A stretch of DNA of 64,000 nucleotides from Aquimarina sediminis (GCF_002895435.1 NZ_POYJ01000012.1:1-64000); one strand, 5' to 3'; shown: positions 1 through 8,243, numbered from the stretch's first letter. Made by a program: numbers and translations. Notes: generated from the letters alone by a model not told the origin.

Positions 1-70
1 ACTTATATATCGAAACATTAAGAAATATAGTGACCTAAATGACTCTATTCTTGAGAATATAAAAAAATAA
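1..70 (+). CDS. 3' end of an unidentified gene (partial)
   Basis: An open frame enters from the left edge in frame 2 and stops with TAA at 68-70. It reads LIYRNIKKYSDLNDSILENI followed by KK, and a hairpin terminator follows 13 bases later. The same peptide pattern recurs in the remnant at 2386-2550, which shows that this frame was once coding. A further homologous piece (SLEEI...TK...LL.A) lies in an orphan frame at 153-218, so this copy appears to have been cut short by the segment 71-152. Function unknown. Confidence 0.45.
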   Translation, partial: LIYRNIKKYSDLNDSILENIKK

Positions 71-82
71 TAATACCCAACA

Positions 83-112
83 AAAAAGCCAGACAGTAAT
101 GCCTGGCTTTTA
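83..112 (+). terminator. intrinsic terminator after the partial gene
   Basis: AAAGCCAG (85-92) pairs with CTGGCTTT (103-110) around a 10-base loop, with A-rich sequence before and T-rich sequence after the stem, so it could work in both directions. It ends the partial gene at the left edge. Confidence 0.6.
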
Positions 113-395
113 ACACTTTGTGACCCCAAGCATTCGAAGTTCGAACTTTTTATTAGAATCTTTGGAAGAAATTTCAGAATATACAAAGGAGCATCAAGAT
201 TTATTGATAGCTTGCTAATATTTTTCTTCAATAAAAGTCTTTTACTTTTATATAACTTTTGAAGCGAATTAAGAATAACGTTTCGTGTATGAGTAGTACA
301 GGATTTCGAAGCTCCAAACTCTCAAATTACACTGCTGTTTATTTATTGTTATGTCATTCATCATTAGTACTTCTCCCGTATTACTTATACACATT

Positions 396-543
396 GTGTC
401 TGTTGCACAACTCGAAATATCTTTAGAATCATCCCTTATGGCTTTCTAAAAAAAACATAACTAACTGATTTTTAGAACTAATTATTTAGGGTTTCGTTTA
501 AGATTTTAGCTTAATATCAAAAAGATAGTTGTGCAACAGTCAC
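396..543. repeat. 148-bp segment bounded by 17-bp inverted repeats
   Basis: Positions 396-412 (GTGTCTGTTGCACAACT) and 527-543 are inverted copies with one mismatch. The interior is AT-rich and holds no gene. CTGTTGCACAA-type ends resemble insertion-sequence termini, so this may be a MITE or IS remnant. I see no target-site duplication. It could also be a hairpin at the 3' side of the gene at 560-1255. The rest of the gene-free stretch 113-559 shows nothing else I can support. Confidence 0.4.
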
Positions 544-559
544 TATTATTAGCCAATGT

Positions 560-1255
560 TTATTTTTTCTGAGCTATTAATCTTATTTTTTCCATTGAAA
601 TTTGCTTCTCATATTTTTCAATTTCCGATTCTTCAATATCATTTACTAAATAATCAATATCTCCTAAATCATTACCAAACATACTTAATAATTCAGATTC
701 GTATTCTTGTTCTAGTAGCTGAGGATTATAGTTTTGTATAAATTCTAATTTTGACCATTCATTTAAAACAATATTTGAGCTTACTTTATTTCCCCATATT
801 TTTTCGTCATCAAACTTCTTTGCGTTTCTTTTATAGTTGGATTCTAGATTTATTCTATAAACTTTAATTTTTCTTTTTCTTATTAACGATTTCCAAAATT
901 CTTTAGACCCTGGACTAGTATGACTCTTGTCAGATAGTACTTTGTAGTTTAATTCATTAATAAGTATCTCGAAAAGATAAGTAAGGTAACCTCTTTGTTT
1001 AATAATTGAACGTGTGTAATTTACTTCAAAGTAATCCACATTATGATAATTTACAAAAGTACCGTGAACAATAGCTATTGTATCTTTTTGATATTTATCT
1101 ACTAGTTTCAAAGTTTGTAAATCCGTAGATAGCTTAATATCTTCATATTGCCTAGAAGGCATTGATTTAGGTATGAAATCATCAAAAATCTTGCTTGAAT
1201 ATAATGTATGTAAATATTCAAGATTTAAATCGTCAGGTTTATGTACAGTTGGCAT
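560..1255 (-). CDS. GNAT-like protein of unknown function
   Basis: 231 residues, no signal peptide or membrane segment. Residues about 70-125 read like the core of a GNAT acetyltransferase: a beta strand with YFEVNY, then GYLTYLFEILINEL, then VLSDKSHTSPGSKEFWKSL, which matches the 'old-SD-ehS-ga..lW..L' pattern of phage-associated GNAT-like proteins. The last 60 residues are acidic and helical. It is the left-most of four consecutive minus-strand cargo genes. The acetyltransferase assignment rests on pattern recall only, and the acetyl-CoA loop (Q/RxxGxG/A) is not clear. Confidence 0.5.
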   Translation of the reverse strand: MPTVHKPDDLNLEYLHTLYSSKIFDDFIPKSMPSRQYEDIKLSTDLQTLKLVDKYQKDTIAIVHGTFVNYHNVDYFEVNYTRSIIKQRGYLTYLFEILINELNYKVLSDKSHTSPGSKEFWKSLIRKRKIKVYRINLESNYKRNAKKFDDEKIWGNKVSSNIVLNEWSKLEFIQNYNPQLLEQEYESELLSMFGNDLGDIDYLVNDIEESEIEKYEKQISMEKIRLIAQKK

Positions 1256-1524
1256 TTTCTATTTTCTGATGATTTTATCAAAGACATTGATACTTCTTCT
1301 TCAAAATTAATTACAGTGTTTAATATTGGCTAACGTTTAATATAAAAAATCGTAGGGCAGAGTATAAGCATTGCATTTCGGTTGGTCACTAAGCCAAATA
1401 TAAATAATTTGCTTTTGTCATTTTTCGTAAACGCTAAATTTTATATTTGACGAAATAGCGTATAAACTAGCATCTCTCGGGCATTCTTAAACCGCCCTAT
1501 GTTTTTTAAACAGTGTTATATGCT
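1256..1524. repeat. structured intergenic element, attC-like
   Basis: This 269-bp gap between two minus-strand genes holds a long imperfect inverted repeat. The left arm 1335-1358 (GTTTAA...TAGGGC) is mirrored by the right arm 1494-1511 (GCCCTA...TTAAAC), with a further pairing near the centre (ccaaatataaat against its complement). The flank carries ACAGTGTTAT, which recurs beside the gene at 3623-4531. The layout (folded AT-rich spacer at the 3' side of a cargo gene) resembles integron or cassette recombination sites, but no canonical GTTRRRY/RYYYAAC pair was confirmed. Confidence 0.4.
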
Positions 1525-2328
1525 TTATTTTTTTATGAATTTTATTTTTCCTGCTCTTATATCATGAACAAGTGCCTTAGTAAATAGTTGCCTATCAAAC
1601 ACATGCTTCGATCGGGTTTTAGATGTTTCATATGTTAATTCAACTCGTTCTATTTTAATAGCTCCATAATCATTAGTGTTCATATAACCGTTCGAGAATG
1701 GAAAGAAGTGTGTACAACCCTCCGAGTCAAAAACTTCGCGTAAGTTATTTTCTAATTCTAGGAAGTTCGTAAGTTTATTTCCTAATTCATCAACTATGTA
1801 CATTTCATTATTTAATCCAGTGAAAGATATATCAACAGATTTAGGGTCTATATCTGGAAAATTCTCTTTGAACCAAACTAAATCCAATTTAACAAATGTA
1901 TTTGTAATAGAAAGATCATGAACTTCAATTGTTGTGTCCAGATATCGTATTTCTCCTTCCCAATCAGATTCTAAAGGTTCTCTTAGTATAATTAATTGAA
2001 TTCCATAATGCTCAGCAAACTCAATTGCTCCACTCTGAAACCCTTTGGTTGTCACTATTATTCCGTTGGTATTACCAATATCTTCTATAACTGATTTGAA
2101 ATCTCTTACTTTACCGATTGAAACATTATTGCTGTAATTCTTACATTCAATAGCTACTTTATGATTGACACCAGCAAAATCAAACTCCCAAAATACATCA
2201 ATCTGATGTTTGGCAGCTTTACCTTGAATTACTTGATTATGTAATACTTCGACTGTTAAGCCGTCCTGAGCTAAAAGTTCTTGATATATATCCCTTGCAA
2301 AGGTTTCATAATCGGTATTTCTATTCAT
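1525..2328 (-). CDS. Mrr-like restriction endonuclease family protein
   Basis: 267 residues. The N-terminal 115 residues form a PD-(D/E)xK nuclease domain of the Mrr_cat/restriction endonuclease type: helix with YETFARDIYQELLAQDG, strand EVLHNQVIQGK, the acidic metal ligand in HQIDVFWEF (Asp about 44), and AIECKNY with the E-x-K pair (about 60-62), then GIIVTTKGFQSGAIEFA. The C-terminal 150 residues are unassigned. Such proteins cut modified or foreign DNA or act in defence islands. No methyltransferase partner lies nearby, so a standalone modification-dependent or abortive role is more likely than a classical restriction-modification pair. Start is the ATG at the 3' edge; downstream lies the attC-like spacer. 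Confidence 0.75.
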   Translation of the reverse strand: MNRNTDYETFARDIYQELLAQDGLTVEVLHNQVIQGKAAKHQIDVFWEFDFAGVNHKVAIECKNYSNNVSIGKVRDFKSVIEDIGNTNGIIVTTKGFQSGAIEFAEHYGIQLIILREPLESDWEGEIRYLDTTIEVHDLSITNTFVKLDLVWFKENFPDIDPKSVDISFTGLNNEMYIVDELGNKLTNFLELENNLREVFDSEGCTHFFPFSNGYMNTNDYGAIKIERVELTYETSKTRSKHVFDRQLFTKALVHDIRAGKIKFIKK

Positions 2329-2385
2329 GAAGTCTTAATTTAAAAGGGAAGATTATTGCATATAATAATGTTGTTTAGGCACTAA

Positions 2386-2550
2386 GTTACTATATATTCA
2401 AATATTAAGAAATACAGCTACCTAAATGGCTCCATTCTTGAGTATGTAAATATAATAAAATCTTTGGGGGAGATTAATATCAATACTAAGAAGAATAGAA
2501 ACCTATTAACAGCTAAATTGTCTTATAAAGTAATGGTAAATTCAATTTAA
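2386..2550 (+). pseudogene. degenerate copy of the gene end at 1-70
   Basis: An open stretch without a start, reading YSNIKKYSYLNGSILEYVN and then IIKSLGEIN...TKKNRNLLTA. It matches LIYRNIKKYSDLNDSILENI at the left edge and then the orphan frame at 153-218. Nucleotide identity over the first 60 bases is also obvious. It is a remnant: no start codon and a stop just upstream (2383-2385). The two copies flank the two cargo genes between them in direct orientation. Confidence 0.5.
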
Positions 2551-2609
2551 TACTTTTCAACTGAACAGAAACCTTCCTCTATATAGCTATAGTTTTGGTG
2601 ATAAAATCG

Positions 2610-3437
2610 CTATTGTTTTGAGTAATTTTTTTTATAAACAAACTCTTTTATTTCTTTTTTGTTATAGATATAGTTTTCTTGTGAATCAATTTTTCTTAAA
2701 AAAACATATTCATTAGTTTGTCCAAAAAACAGAAGGTTTTTGTTAGTCTCTACCGACCTTTCGTCAATCATAAATTTTACATAACAGATAGATTTTCCGC
2801 TAAGGATTTCTTCCGCTTCTTTAAGACTCATATCCGAATATACGATGAAACAGACAAGCATCATAATTAAATAAACAAACAAGTTAAGTCTTGGGTTATG
2901 TTTGGTTTTTGAACTTCGAAATATAAATTTTAGAAGGAAGATAAGACCCCAAAAAATCATTAATACAATAGGGATTTTTGTGCTGTAGGGTATATTGTCA
3001 AACTTAAGACCAATTGCTAAATAAGCAAACAATAACATTGGAACAAAGTTCAGGTAGACACTTGTCATTATTTCAACTAACCAATATATGTTTTTTGAAA
3101 TTTTTCCAAATTTGTTATTACTCATTTTATCTAACCTTTTATAAATACTAGACCCGTCTTTTCGGGTTTCCGATTCGAAATCATCATTATTATTTCCAAA
3201 TACTACCATTGGAGCAATTAAAATCACAACAAATAATAAAGCAGATACTAGCATTGAACCCACTGGAATAAACATTAAAACTAACTCTGGAATAGTTAAA
3301 TAATGCAAGATGTCAATTCCAAATTTATCATAATAGAGAGTTTTGTTAAAGTAGCCAAAACACACCAAGAAGATATAAATTAATGGTAAATAATCTTTTA
3401 TAGTTTTTAGAGTAGTTTCTTTTTTTTCTGACATCAC
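2610..3437 (-). CDS. multi-pass membrane protein, unknown
   Basis: 275 residues with about five hydrophobic segments (roughly residues 15-35, 45-80, 118-142, 152-172, 184-202) and a soluble C-terminal tail of about 70 residues that is rich in charged and aromatic residues. No family recognised. A membrane protein with a small cytoplasmic or periplasmic tail inside a cargo region could be an effector or immunity component, but nothing in the sequence proves this. The real start could be the second Met. Confidence 0.55.
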   Translation of the reverse strand: MMSEKKETTLKTIKDYLPLIYIFLVCFGYFNKTLYYDKFGIDILHYLTIPELVLMFIPVGSMLVSALLFVVILIAPMVVFGNNNDDFESETRKDGSSIYKRLDKMSNNKFGKISKNIYWLVEIMTSVYLNFVPMLLFAYLAIGLKFDNIPYSTKIPIVLMIFWGLIFLLKFIFRSSKTKHNPRLNLFVYLIMMLVCFIVYSDMSLKEAEEILSGKSICYVKFMIDERSVETNKNLLFFGQTNEYVFLRKIDSQENYIYNKKEIKEFVYKKNYSKQ

Positions 3438-3622
3438 TTGTTTGTTGATGTTATTTTAATTCTTGCCAAAGTTAAATAGATAAATTGAAGCAGGGCAAGT
3501 ACACCTCAGCCTATCGATTTAATTACGCATTTTAATCTCTTGTTTAACTTATAAAATCTAGAATAATTGTAAAAATAGAATGACATTCTCATTAAGTACT
3601 CTTTAACTATTTACATACAGTG

Positions 3623-4531
3623 TTATTTGGCACTGTTTTTATTTAGATTAAAAGTTTTGTCAACATAAAAAATATTCCTATCCTTTTGACTGCGAATATC
3701 CGATCGAATTAATATTCCTTGCTGTTCTCGCGTTAGTTTTAAAGGGCTGAAACTAAATTCCGCGTTGTTAGCATCATTATCCGAATAATAGCCCGTATAC
3801 AACCAAATCTCTCGAAAAGAAGTGTTGTCCAAAAAATCTCTTAAAGTTTCTTCCGCGTCATCCAATTCATTCATTTCATAGGTTAAAGTCCTGTTATCAA
3901 TAACCAAAACTGTTGATTCTTTTTCTAAATGTTTTTTATTTTCTTTTTTTTCTATCGCTTCTCTTATTAATTCAGAAAAAGGTCTTTTAATATCATCAAA
4001 ACCACTAACGAATAAGGTTGGATTTTTTTCATAATAAGGATTGTCGATAAGTGATTTTTTACCTGTTTTTAGATCTTTTAATTGCTGAATTTGTTTTGAG
4101 GAATCTTCGCTCGGAAATAGTTTATTTAATTTCTCCAACTCATAAAATGGTATTTTTTCTTTAAAACTATTCAAAATGTATCTTTCTTCATTTTTGAACT
4201 TTTCAAACATATTCCTATTTTCAGAGATTGCAGTTACTTCCACGTTAAAAATCTCGTTTGTACTTAATTGAATTTTAAAATCCCATGGATTGTCTCTTGA
4301 AATTATATTGATTCCAATGGTTTCATTTAAAAATAATTTAACTTGATTTCTAAAATAATGAGTGCAGATAATTAATTCTCGATGAGAAGGGTTTAAAATA
4401 TCTAAAAATATCCTTTCAATAATTTTACCATTTTTTTCAATTCGATAATACTTTTTGTAATTGGATTTATTATCCAAACTATCAATTGGATGAAAGCTAC
4501 TTTTTTCAATATTCATTACGTTTGTTTTCAA
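3623..4531 (-). CDS. hypothetical protein, possible nuclease-like fold
   Basis: 302 residues, soluble. Residues about 75-110 read NPWDFKIQLSTNEIFNVEVT, which places an Asp one strand before a V-E-V-T hairpin, a layout seen in PD-(D/E)xK-like folds, although a clear catalytic Lys is missing. A second conserved-looking block (STVLVIDNRTLTYEM, about 207-221, then FREIWLYTGYYSD) resembles the end of a Rossmann-like sheet. The ACAGTGTTAT motif lies just 3' of the gene, as for the endonuclease gene. Function unknown. Confidence 0.5.
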   Translation of the reverse strand: MKTNVMNIEKSSFHPIDSLDNKSNYKKYYRIEKNGKIIERIFLDILNPSHRELIICTHYFRNQVKLFLNETIGINIISRDNPWDFKIQLSTNEIFNVEVTAISENRNMFEKFKNEERYILNSFKEKIPFYELEKLNKLFPSEDSSKQIQQLKDLKTGKKSLIDNPYYEKNPTLFVSGFDDIKRPFSELIREAIEKKENKKHLEKESTVLVIDNRTLTYEMNELDDAEETLRDFLDNTSFREIWLYTGYYSDNDANNAEFSFSPLKLTREQQGILIRSDIRSQKDRNIFYVDKTFNLNKNSAK

Positions 4532-4600
4532 ATATCACCTAATAATTAAATTTACCTAATTAGGTATGTTTCTATAATTTAAAGATAACAATATCAAACA

Positions 4601-4630
4601 AAAAAGCCTGACAAAATTGTCAAGCTTTAG
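4601..4630 (-). terminator. intrinsic terminator of the repressor gene
   Basis: On the minus strand AAGCTTGACA pairs with TGTCAGGCTT across ATTT, with one G-U pair, followed by TTTTTG. On the plus strand the same stem would have a C-A mismatch, so it favours the minus-strand repressor gene that ends 30 bases earlier. Confidence 0.7.
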
Positions 4631-4659
4631 TAATATTTTCCTTATTAGTAATTACATGC

Positions 4660-5460
4660 TCAAAATCTACATTTTGGCATTTTTCCGTTTACTTCCCAGA
4701 TATGTTCAATATTATCTTCGGTAAGATCAATTTCTAAAGTCTTTCTATCCGCTAATAACATGCTTAACTTTCCTCTAAAACTTCTGATATGCCCAAAATA
4801 GATATCTGTTTTATCTTTCTGATCATCTAAAACCACAATATATAGTTTTTCCATTCTTATAGTATCGTAGTATTCCATCAAAGTATCAGAGTACAAATAA
4901 TCACCTCTACTTATTCCTATTTCTTCTAATCCATTTCCAGATACTTCAAAGGCAATTGCACTTTCTACATCTTCTAATATTGTTTTCGGAAGATTATCAA
5001 GATAATATTCATCATAATAATTATCTATATATTGATGATAATCTTGTTTGGTAACTAATCTTACATTTTTTTCTTGATTTTCTGCTGCTTCCCTTCTAAG
5101 ATCATTTAGATAGTTTCTAAGCGTCGTTCTTGCTTTTGCTTTTTCAAGTCGATCTTTTAATCTAAGATTGTCAATTCTTAATTGGGTATAGTCTCTTACT
5201 AGTAATTCAAACTGTTGTTCTAGTGAAATAGTATCTGGAAAAAAATCCTCTGGCAAGTCAAGAGCTTCGATAATGTCATGCCTATATTCTGGCTTAATAA
5301 TATTCTGCTGATATAATACATATATCCCCTGACGTGTTAATCCAAGCGTTTTGGCAAGATCATTGATGCCTCCTTTTTTATTAATGCCATTAGCTCTAAC
5401 ATAGTTTTTTAGCAGTTCCCCATGGTGGCGTGAGTCAATTTGTTCTAGTATAGATTTCAT
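4660..5460 (-). CDS. CI-like transcriptional repressor (HTH, S24-like C-terminal domain)
   Basis: 266 residues. Residues about 20-62 form a helix-turn-helix (GGINDLAKTLGLTRQGIYVL). Residues 80-115 are a coiled coil (LLVRDYTQLRIDNLRLKDRL). The C-terminal 100 residues look like a LexA/S24 fold (FEVSGNGLEEIGISRGDYL). In active S24 proteases this position reads V-x-GDSM-x-P; here the Ser is replaced (GNGL), so RecA-stimulated self-cleavage is unlikely. It is divergent from the rightward operon that starts at 5743, and the spacer between them carries palindromic TTTAC/GTAA sites, as in a lysogeny switch. It has its own terminator. Confidence 0.75.
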   Translation of the reverse strand: MKSILEQIDSRHHGELLKNYVRANGINKKGGINDLAKTLGLTRQGIYVLYQQNIIKPEYRHDIIEALDLPEDFFPDTISLEQQFELLVRDYTQLRIDNLRLKDRLEKAKARTTLRNYLNDLRREAAENQEKNVRLVTKQDYHQYIDNYYDEYYLDNLPKTILEDVESAIAFEVSGNGLEEIGISRGDYLYSDTLMEYYDTIRMEKLYIVVLDDQKDKTDIYFGHIRSFRGKLSMLLADRKTLEIDLTEDNIEHIWEVNGKMPKCRF

Positions 5461-5522
5461 AGCTTCTTAAAAAAAAGTAAAAATTGTCTCAACAAATATA
5501 TTTTTTGTATAGTAATTTATTT

Positions 5523-5570
5523 TACATTTGAGTAGATATTTACTATTGTAAGTAATTATTTACAAAGATA
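5523..5570. promoter_or_regulatory. switch region with opposing promoters and operator-like palindrome
   Basis: TACATTTG (5523-5530, plus) and TATCTTTG (minus strand of 5563-5570) both fit the Bacteroidota -7 element TAnnTTTG, and they point towards each other across 32 bases. Between them lies TTACT-N6-AGTAA (5540-5555), and TTTAC or its complement recurs several times. This would place a repressor site over both promoters. The plus-strand leader to 5743 would be about 200 bases and shows nothing else. The -33 elements are weak. Confidence 0.4.
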
Positions 5571-5742
5571 ATGATTTTTAGTATCGAAATCTTAATCATA
5601 CTAAATTTTGTTTTATCAATCAATTGTGTACATGATTTACATTAACTCTTATAATCATAGCTGTTCCTACCCCAGTTCATGATAATTCATATGTAAACTA
5701 AATAAGTTTACTTTTTTTTTAATTTTAAAAACTTTACTCTCT

Positions 5743-6009
5743 ATGAATTACAAGTATTGTATTAAAGAACGTCTGGAAAAACTTCCAGTACACCAGTATC
5801 GAGAACTGAAAAATGACATTATCATGGCTTTAAAAAAGACCAGACGTACTTTTGACCGTTATTGCACCATCCATGCTGATGAGTTTGCAGACATTCCCGC
5901 TTTGGATTTGGATATTATTGCTTCCTTTCTGGACTGTTCCGCCGATGAGCTTAAAAATTACAAGGTTGATAAAGCTGAAATCAGGCATAAAATTACCCGA
6001 CAACGATAA
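5743..6009 (+). CDS. small DNA-binding-like protein (Cro position)
   Basis: 88 residues, basic at both ends. The stretch YRELKNDIIMALKKTRRTFDRY (about 19-40) followed by ALDLDIIASFLDCSADELKN (about 52-71) reads like a small HTH of the Xre type with the 'first helix/late helix' arrangement of phage Cro-like proteins. It is the first gene of the rightward operon and faces the repressor gene across the switch region, the place where an anti-repressor or Cro protein is expected. No strong family match recalled. Confidence 0.6.
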   Translation: MNYKYCIKERLEKLPVHQYRELKNDIIMALKKTRRTFDRYCTIHADEFADIPALDLDIIASFLDCSADELKNYKVDKAEIRHKITRQR

Positions 6010-6063
6010 TATACTTATCAGGGGTCACAGGGGTCAGAAAAAACAATCTAAAAACACACAAAA

Positions 6064-6264
6064 ATGAAAAGAACATATAAATCCATATCCAAAAAGATAC
6101 TCGCCCAAGCGTATAACATTAATGACAAGACTTTAAATAAATGGCTGGCTCCCCATCAGCAGGATATCGGGGTCTATCGTTCACGTTGTTATACTCCCAA
6201 ACAAATAGAAACCATTGTCTCTCTATTAGGGATGCCTGAACGTTATGATTTAATCTGTGTCTAG
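6064..6264 (+). CDS. small HTH protein
   Basis: 66 residues. SISKKILAQAYNINDKTLNK (about 7-26) is a MerR/excisionase-like or DUF4248-like helix-turn-helix, and CYTPKQIETIVSLLGMP (about 42-58) provides the following wing or helix. Bacteroidota mobile elements commonly carry such 60-75-residue regulators. It overlaps the next gene by 8 bases, so the two are translationally linked. Confidence 0.6.
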   Translation: MKRTYKSISKKILAQAYNINDKTLNKWLAPHQQDIGVYRSRCYTPKQIETIVSLLGMPERYDLICV

Positions 6265-6775
6265 CACATACAAGAATATTTCTTTAGATTTTGAGAAGGC
6301 AATCCTACAGATGCAGGATGATCTACGGTATCTGGTCAACAAAGGAAAAGTTAATAAGGGTTTTATAGCCAAACAAAACCGTATTTTAAAAGCTCTTATT
6401 ACTTATTATAAGAGCTCGGCTCAGACGTATTCTGATACAGAGCTCGCACAGATGCAAAATAAACATGACAAAGAAATAGAAATCTTAACCGATCGTATCA
6501 TCCAATTTGAAGCGATTTGTATTATGCATGGTATCATCGATTTCCCTATCCTTTTAGACCTGCCAAAATCTATACTTATTGATCAGGCAGCAGAATTACA
6601 CAGAGAAGGAGGTTTTAGATGCAGTGCTATGCTGAAAACCTTTATAAAAAAATTGCCTTCAGAAAAGAAAACCTTATTTGAAAATATTCTATTTGAGCGC
6701 ATTGACAATGAGCTTAAAGCAATATTTCAAAAAATAAAAAACAAACCAAATAAACATATAAGAAAATGGCAATAG
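6257..6775 (+). CDS. hypothetical helical protein upstream of the helicase
   Basis: 172 residues, mostly alpha-helical, no signal or membrane segment. LVNKGKVNKGFIAKQNRILKALI and LAQMQNKHDKEIEILTDRII suggest coiled helices. It overlaps the start of the helicase gene by 10 bases and the end of the HTH gene by 8, so it belongs to the early replication and regulation block. Function not recognised; a helicase loader or accessory is possible from position alone. Confidence 0.55.
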   Translation: MSSTYKNISLDFEKAILQMQDDLRYLVNKGKVNKGFIAKQNRILKALITYYKSSAQTYSDTELAQMQNKHDKEIEILTDRIIQFEAICIMHGIIDFPILLDLPKSILIDQAAELHREGGFRCSAMLKTFIKKLPSEKKTLFENILFERIDNELKAIFQKIKNKPNKHIRKWQ

Positions 6776-8166
6776 ATCATATAGAAATATGGGGTGATGA
6801 TGGGGATGACGACTCCAAAGACATGAATAATAAAAAGGGGGATGACAATTCTGATCAGCCCGAAGAAGATAAAAGTGATAAAACTAATAGGAGACGTACT
6901 AATTATATTACAGATATACAGGAATACCTTCAGGAGAACTACCAAATGCGATTTAATACCTTAACGTTGACTTTAGAATTTAAAAGGAATGATGAGCATA
7001 TATTTAAAACCCTTGATGAAAGAGTTTTAAATACGATCTGGATAGATTTACAACTAGAAGGGTTAAAGTGTTCAGATAAAACACTGGATAAAATCTTAAG
7101 ATCGGAATACACCAAATCCTATCACCCTTTACATGAATACTTTAAAGGACTTCCTAAACATGATGGAACCGACTATATAGGTGAACTTGCAGCTACTATT
7201 GAAATCACAGATTTGCAGGCAGGTGAATTAAAATTAAAGAAACTGTGGCGCACCTATCTTGAAAAATGGCTGGTAGCAAGTGTAGCTACCTGTATAGGAA
7301 AAGGAATTAACCAGACCTGTCTCATCCTGGTTGGAGGTCAGGGAAGTGGAAAAACTACTTGGCTTAACAAACTTACCCCTGTGTCAATGAAGAGCTTTGC
7401 GGTATGCGGACATATTAACCCTTCTATGACAGATAACCATACCGTAAACCTGTTAGCCGAAAAATGGCTGGTCAATATCGATGATCAGTTAGAAAATATT
7501 TTTTACAAAGATTTTAATGCGATCAAGGCAATTATTACTACTCCCTTTGTAACCAACAGAAAAGCCTTTGCCAGACTTACCAAAACCAGATCGCGTACCT
7601 GTTCCTTTATGGGGTCTGTTAATAATCCTCAGTTTTTAACCGATACCTCCAATCGCAGATATTTAGTGTTTTCTACCGAAAAGATTGACTTTAAACATAC
7701 CATCCCTATACAAAAAGTATGGGCACAAGCACTGCATTTATTACAACAGGGGTTTTCTTATTGGTTTACTGATCCCGAGATAGCACAGCTTAACATCATG
7801 AATGAGCATTTTCAGACAGCTACTGTTGAGCAAGAATGGCTGATTAAAATATTTGAACCTTGTGATTTGGATAACAAATCAGGAATGTACTTAATGTCTT
7901 CAGAAATTCTTTCCATTCTTGGGGCGCATTCCGGATTAAAACTAAATCAGAAAAAACTATCACAAGCCTTTGAGAAATTAGGATATGGTAAGCCCATTGC
8001 AAAACGAATCAATGGCAAAGGAGTACGCAGGGTTTTTTATGTCAGAAAAATAACAGACGAGCAAGAAAACAAATTCCAACGAGATGCAAGAAAGGATATT
8101 AGTGCTAAAAAAGATGATAACAAAGGTTCTGATACTACAGACCCTCCTAACTTGTTCACTGAGTAA
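6766..8166 (+). CDS. VirE-family / SF3-like replicative helicase
   Basis: 466 residues. The N-terminal 55 residues are acidic and disordered. Residues about 56-180 match the N-terminal part of VirE/P4-type proteins (EYLQENYQMRFNTLTLTLEF...LRSEYTKSYHPLHEYFKGLP). The ATPase core has Walker A GGQGSGKTT (190-198), Walker B WLVNIDDQL with D239-D240, and the typical GSVNNPQFLTDTSNRRYLVF block with the Arg-Arg pair. A winged-helix-like C terminus follows (LGAHSGLKLNQKKLSQAFEK). In plasmids, satellites and proviruses this family opens the origin and drives replication. A terminator lies just downstream and then the repeat-flanked AT-rich candidate origin. No primase domain is present. Confidence 0.85.
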   Translation: MAIDHIEIWGDDGDDDSKDMNNKKGDDNSDQPEEDKSDKTNRRRTNYITDIQEYLQENYQMRFNTLTLTLEFKRNDEHIFKTLDERVLNTIWIDLQLEGLKCSDKTLDKILRSEYTKSYHPLHEYFKGLPKHDGTDYIGELAATIEITDLQAGELKLKKLWRTYLEKWLVASVATCIGKGINQTCLILVGGQGSGKTTWLNKLTPVSMKSFAVCGHINPSMTDNHTVNLLAEKWLVNIDDQLENIFYKDFNAIKAIITTPFVTNRKAFARLTKTRSRTCSFMGSVNNPQFLTDTSNRRYLVFSTEKIDFKHTIPIQKVWAQALHLLQQGFSYWFTDPEIAQLNIMNEHFQTATVEQEWLIKIFEPCDLDNKSGMYLMSSEILSILGAHSGLKLNQKKLSQAFEKLGYGKPIAKRINGKGVRRVFYVRKITDEQENKFQRDARKDISAKKDDNKGSDTTDPPNLFTE

Positions 8167-8193
8167 GCTCCCTTTATTTTACTGTATTACACC

Positions 8194-8228
8194 AAGCCGA
8201 TAGCATTTTACTATCGGTTTTTATTTTT
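8194..8228 (+). terminator. intrinsic terminator after the helicase gene
   Basis: CCGATAG (8197-8203) pairs with CTATCGG (8211-8217) across CATTTTA and is followed by a T-rich tract. It closes the early block and separates it from the virion-like genes. Confidence 0.7.
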
Positions 8229-8243
8229 TCATTGGATATTATT

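Noticed and set aside
113..150. tRNA-like 3' end (GTGACCCC...TTCGAA) as a left attachment site
   Set aside because: Similarity to the tRNA-Arg end needs gaps, and the T stem does not pair. Too weak to call an attL.
560..4531. Classical restriction-modification or abortive-infection operon
   Set aside because: Only the Mrr-like nuclease is recognisable; no methyltransferase, and the neighbouring genes are separated by structured spacers, so they do not look like one operon.
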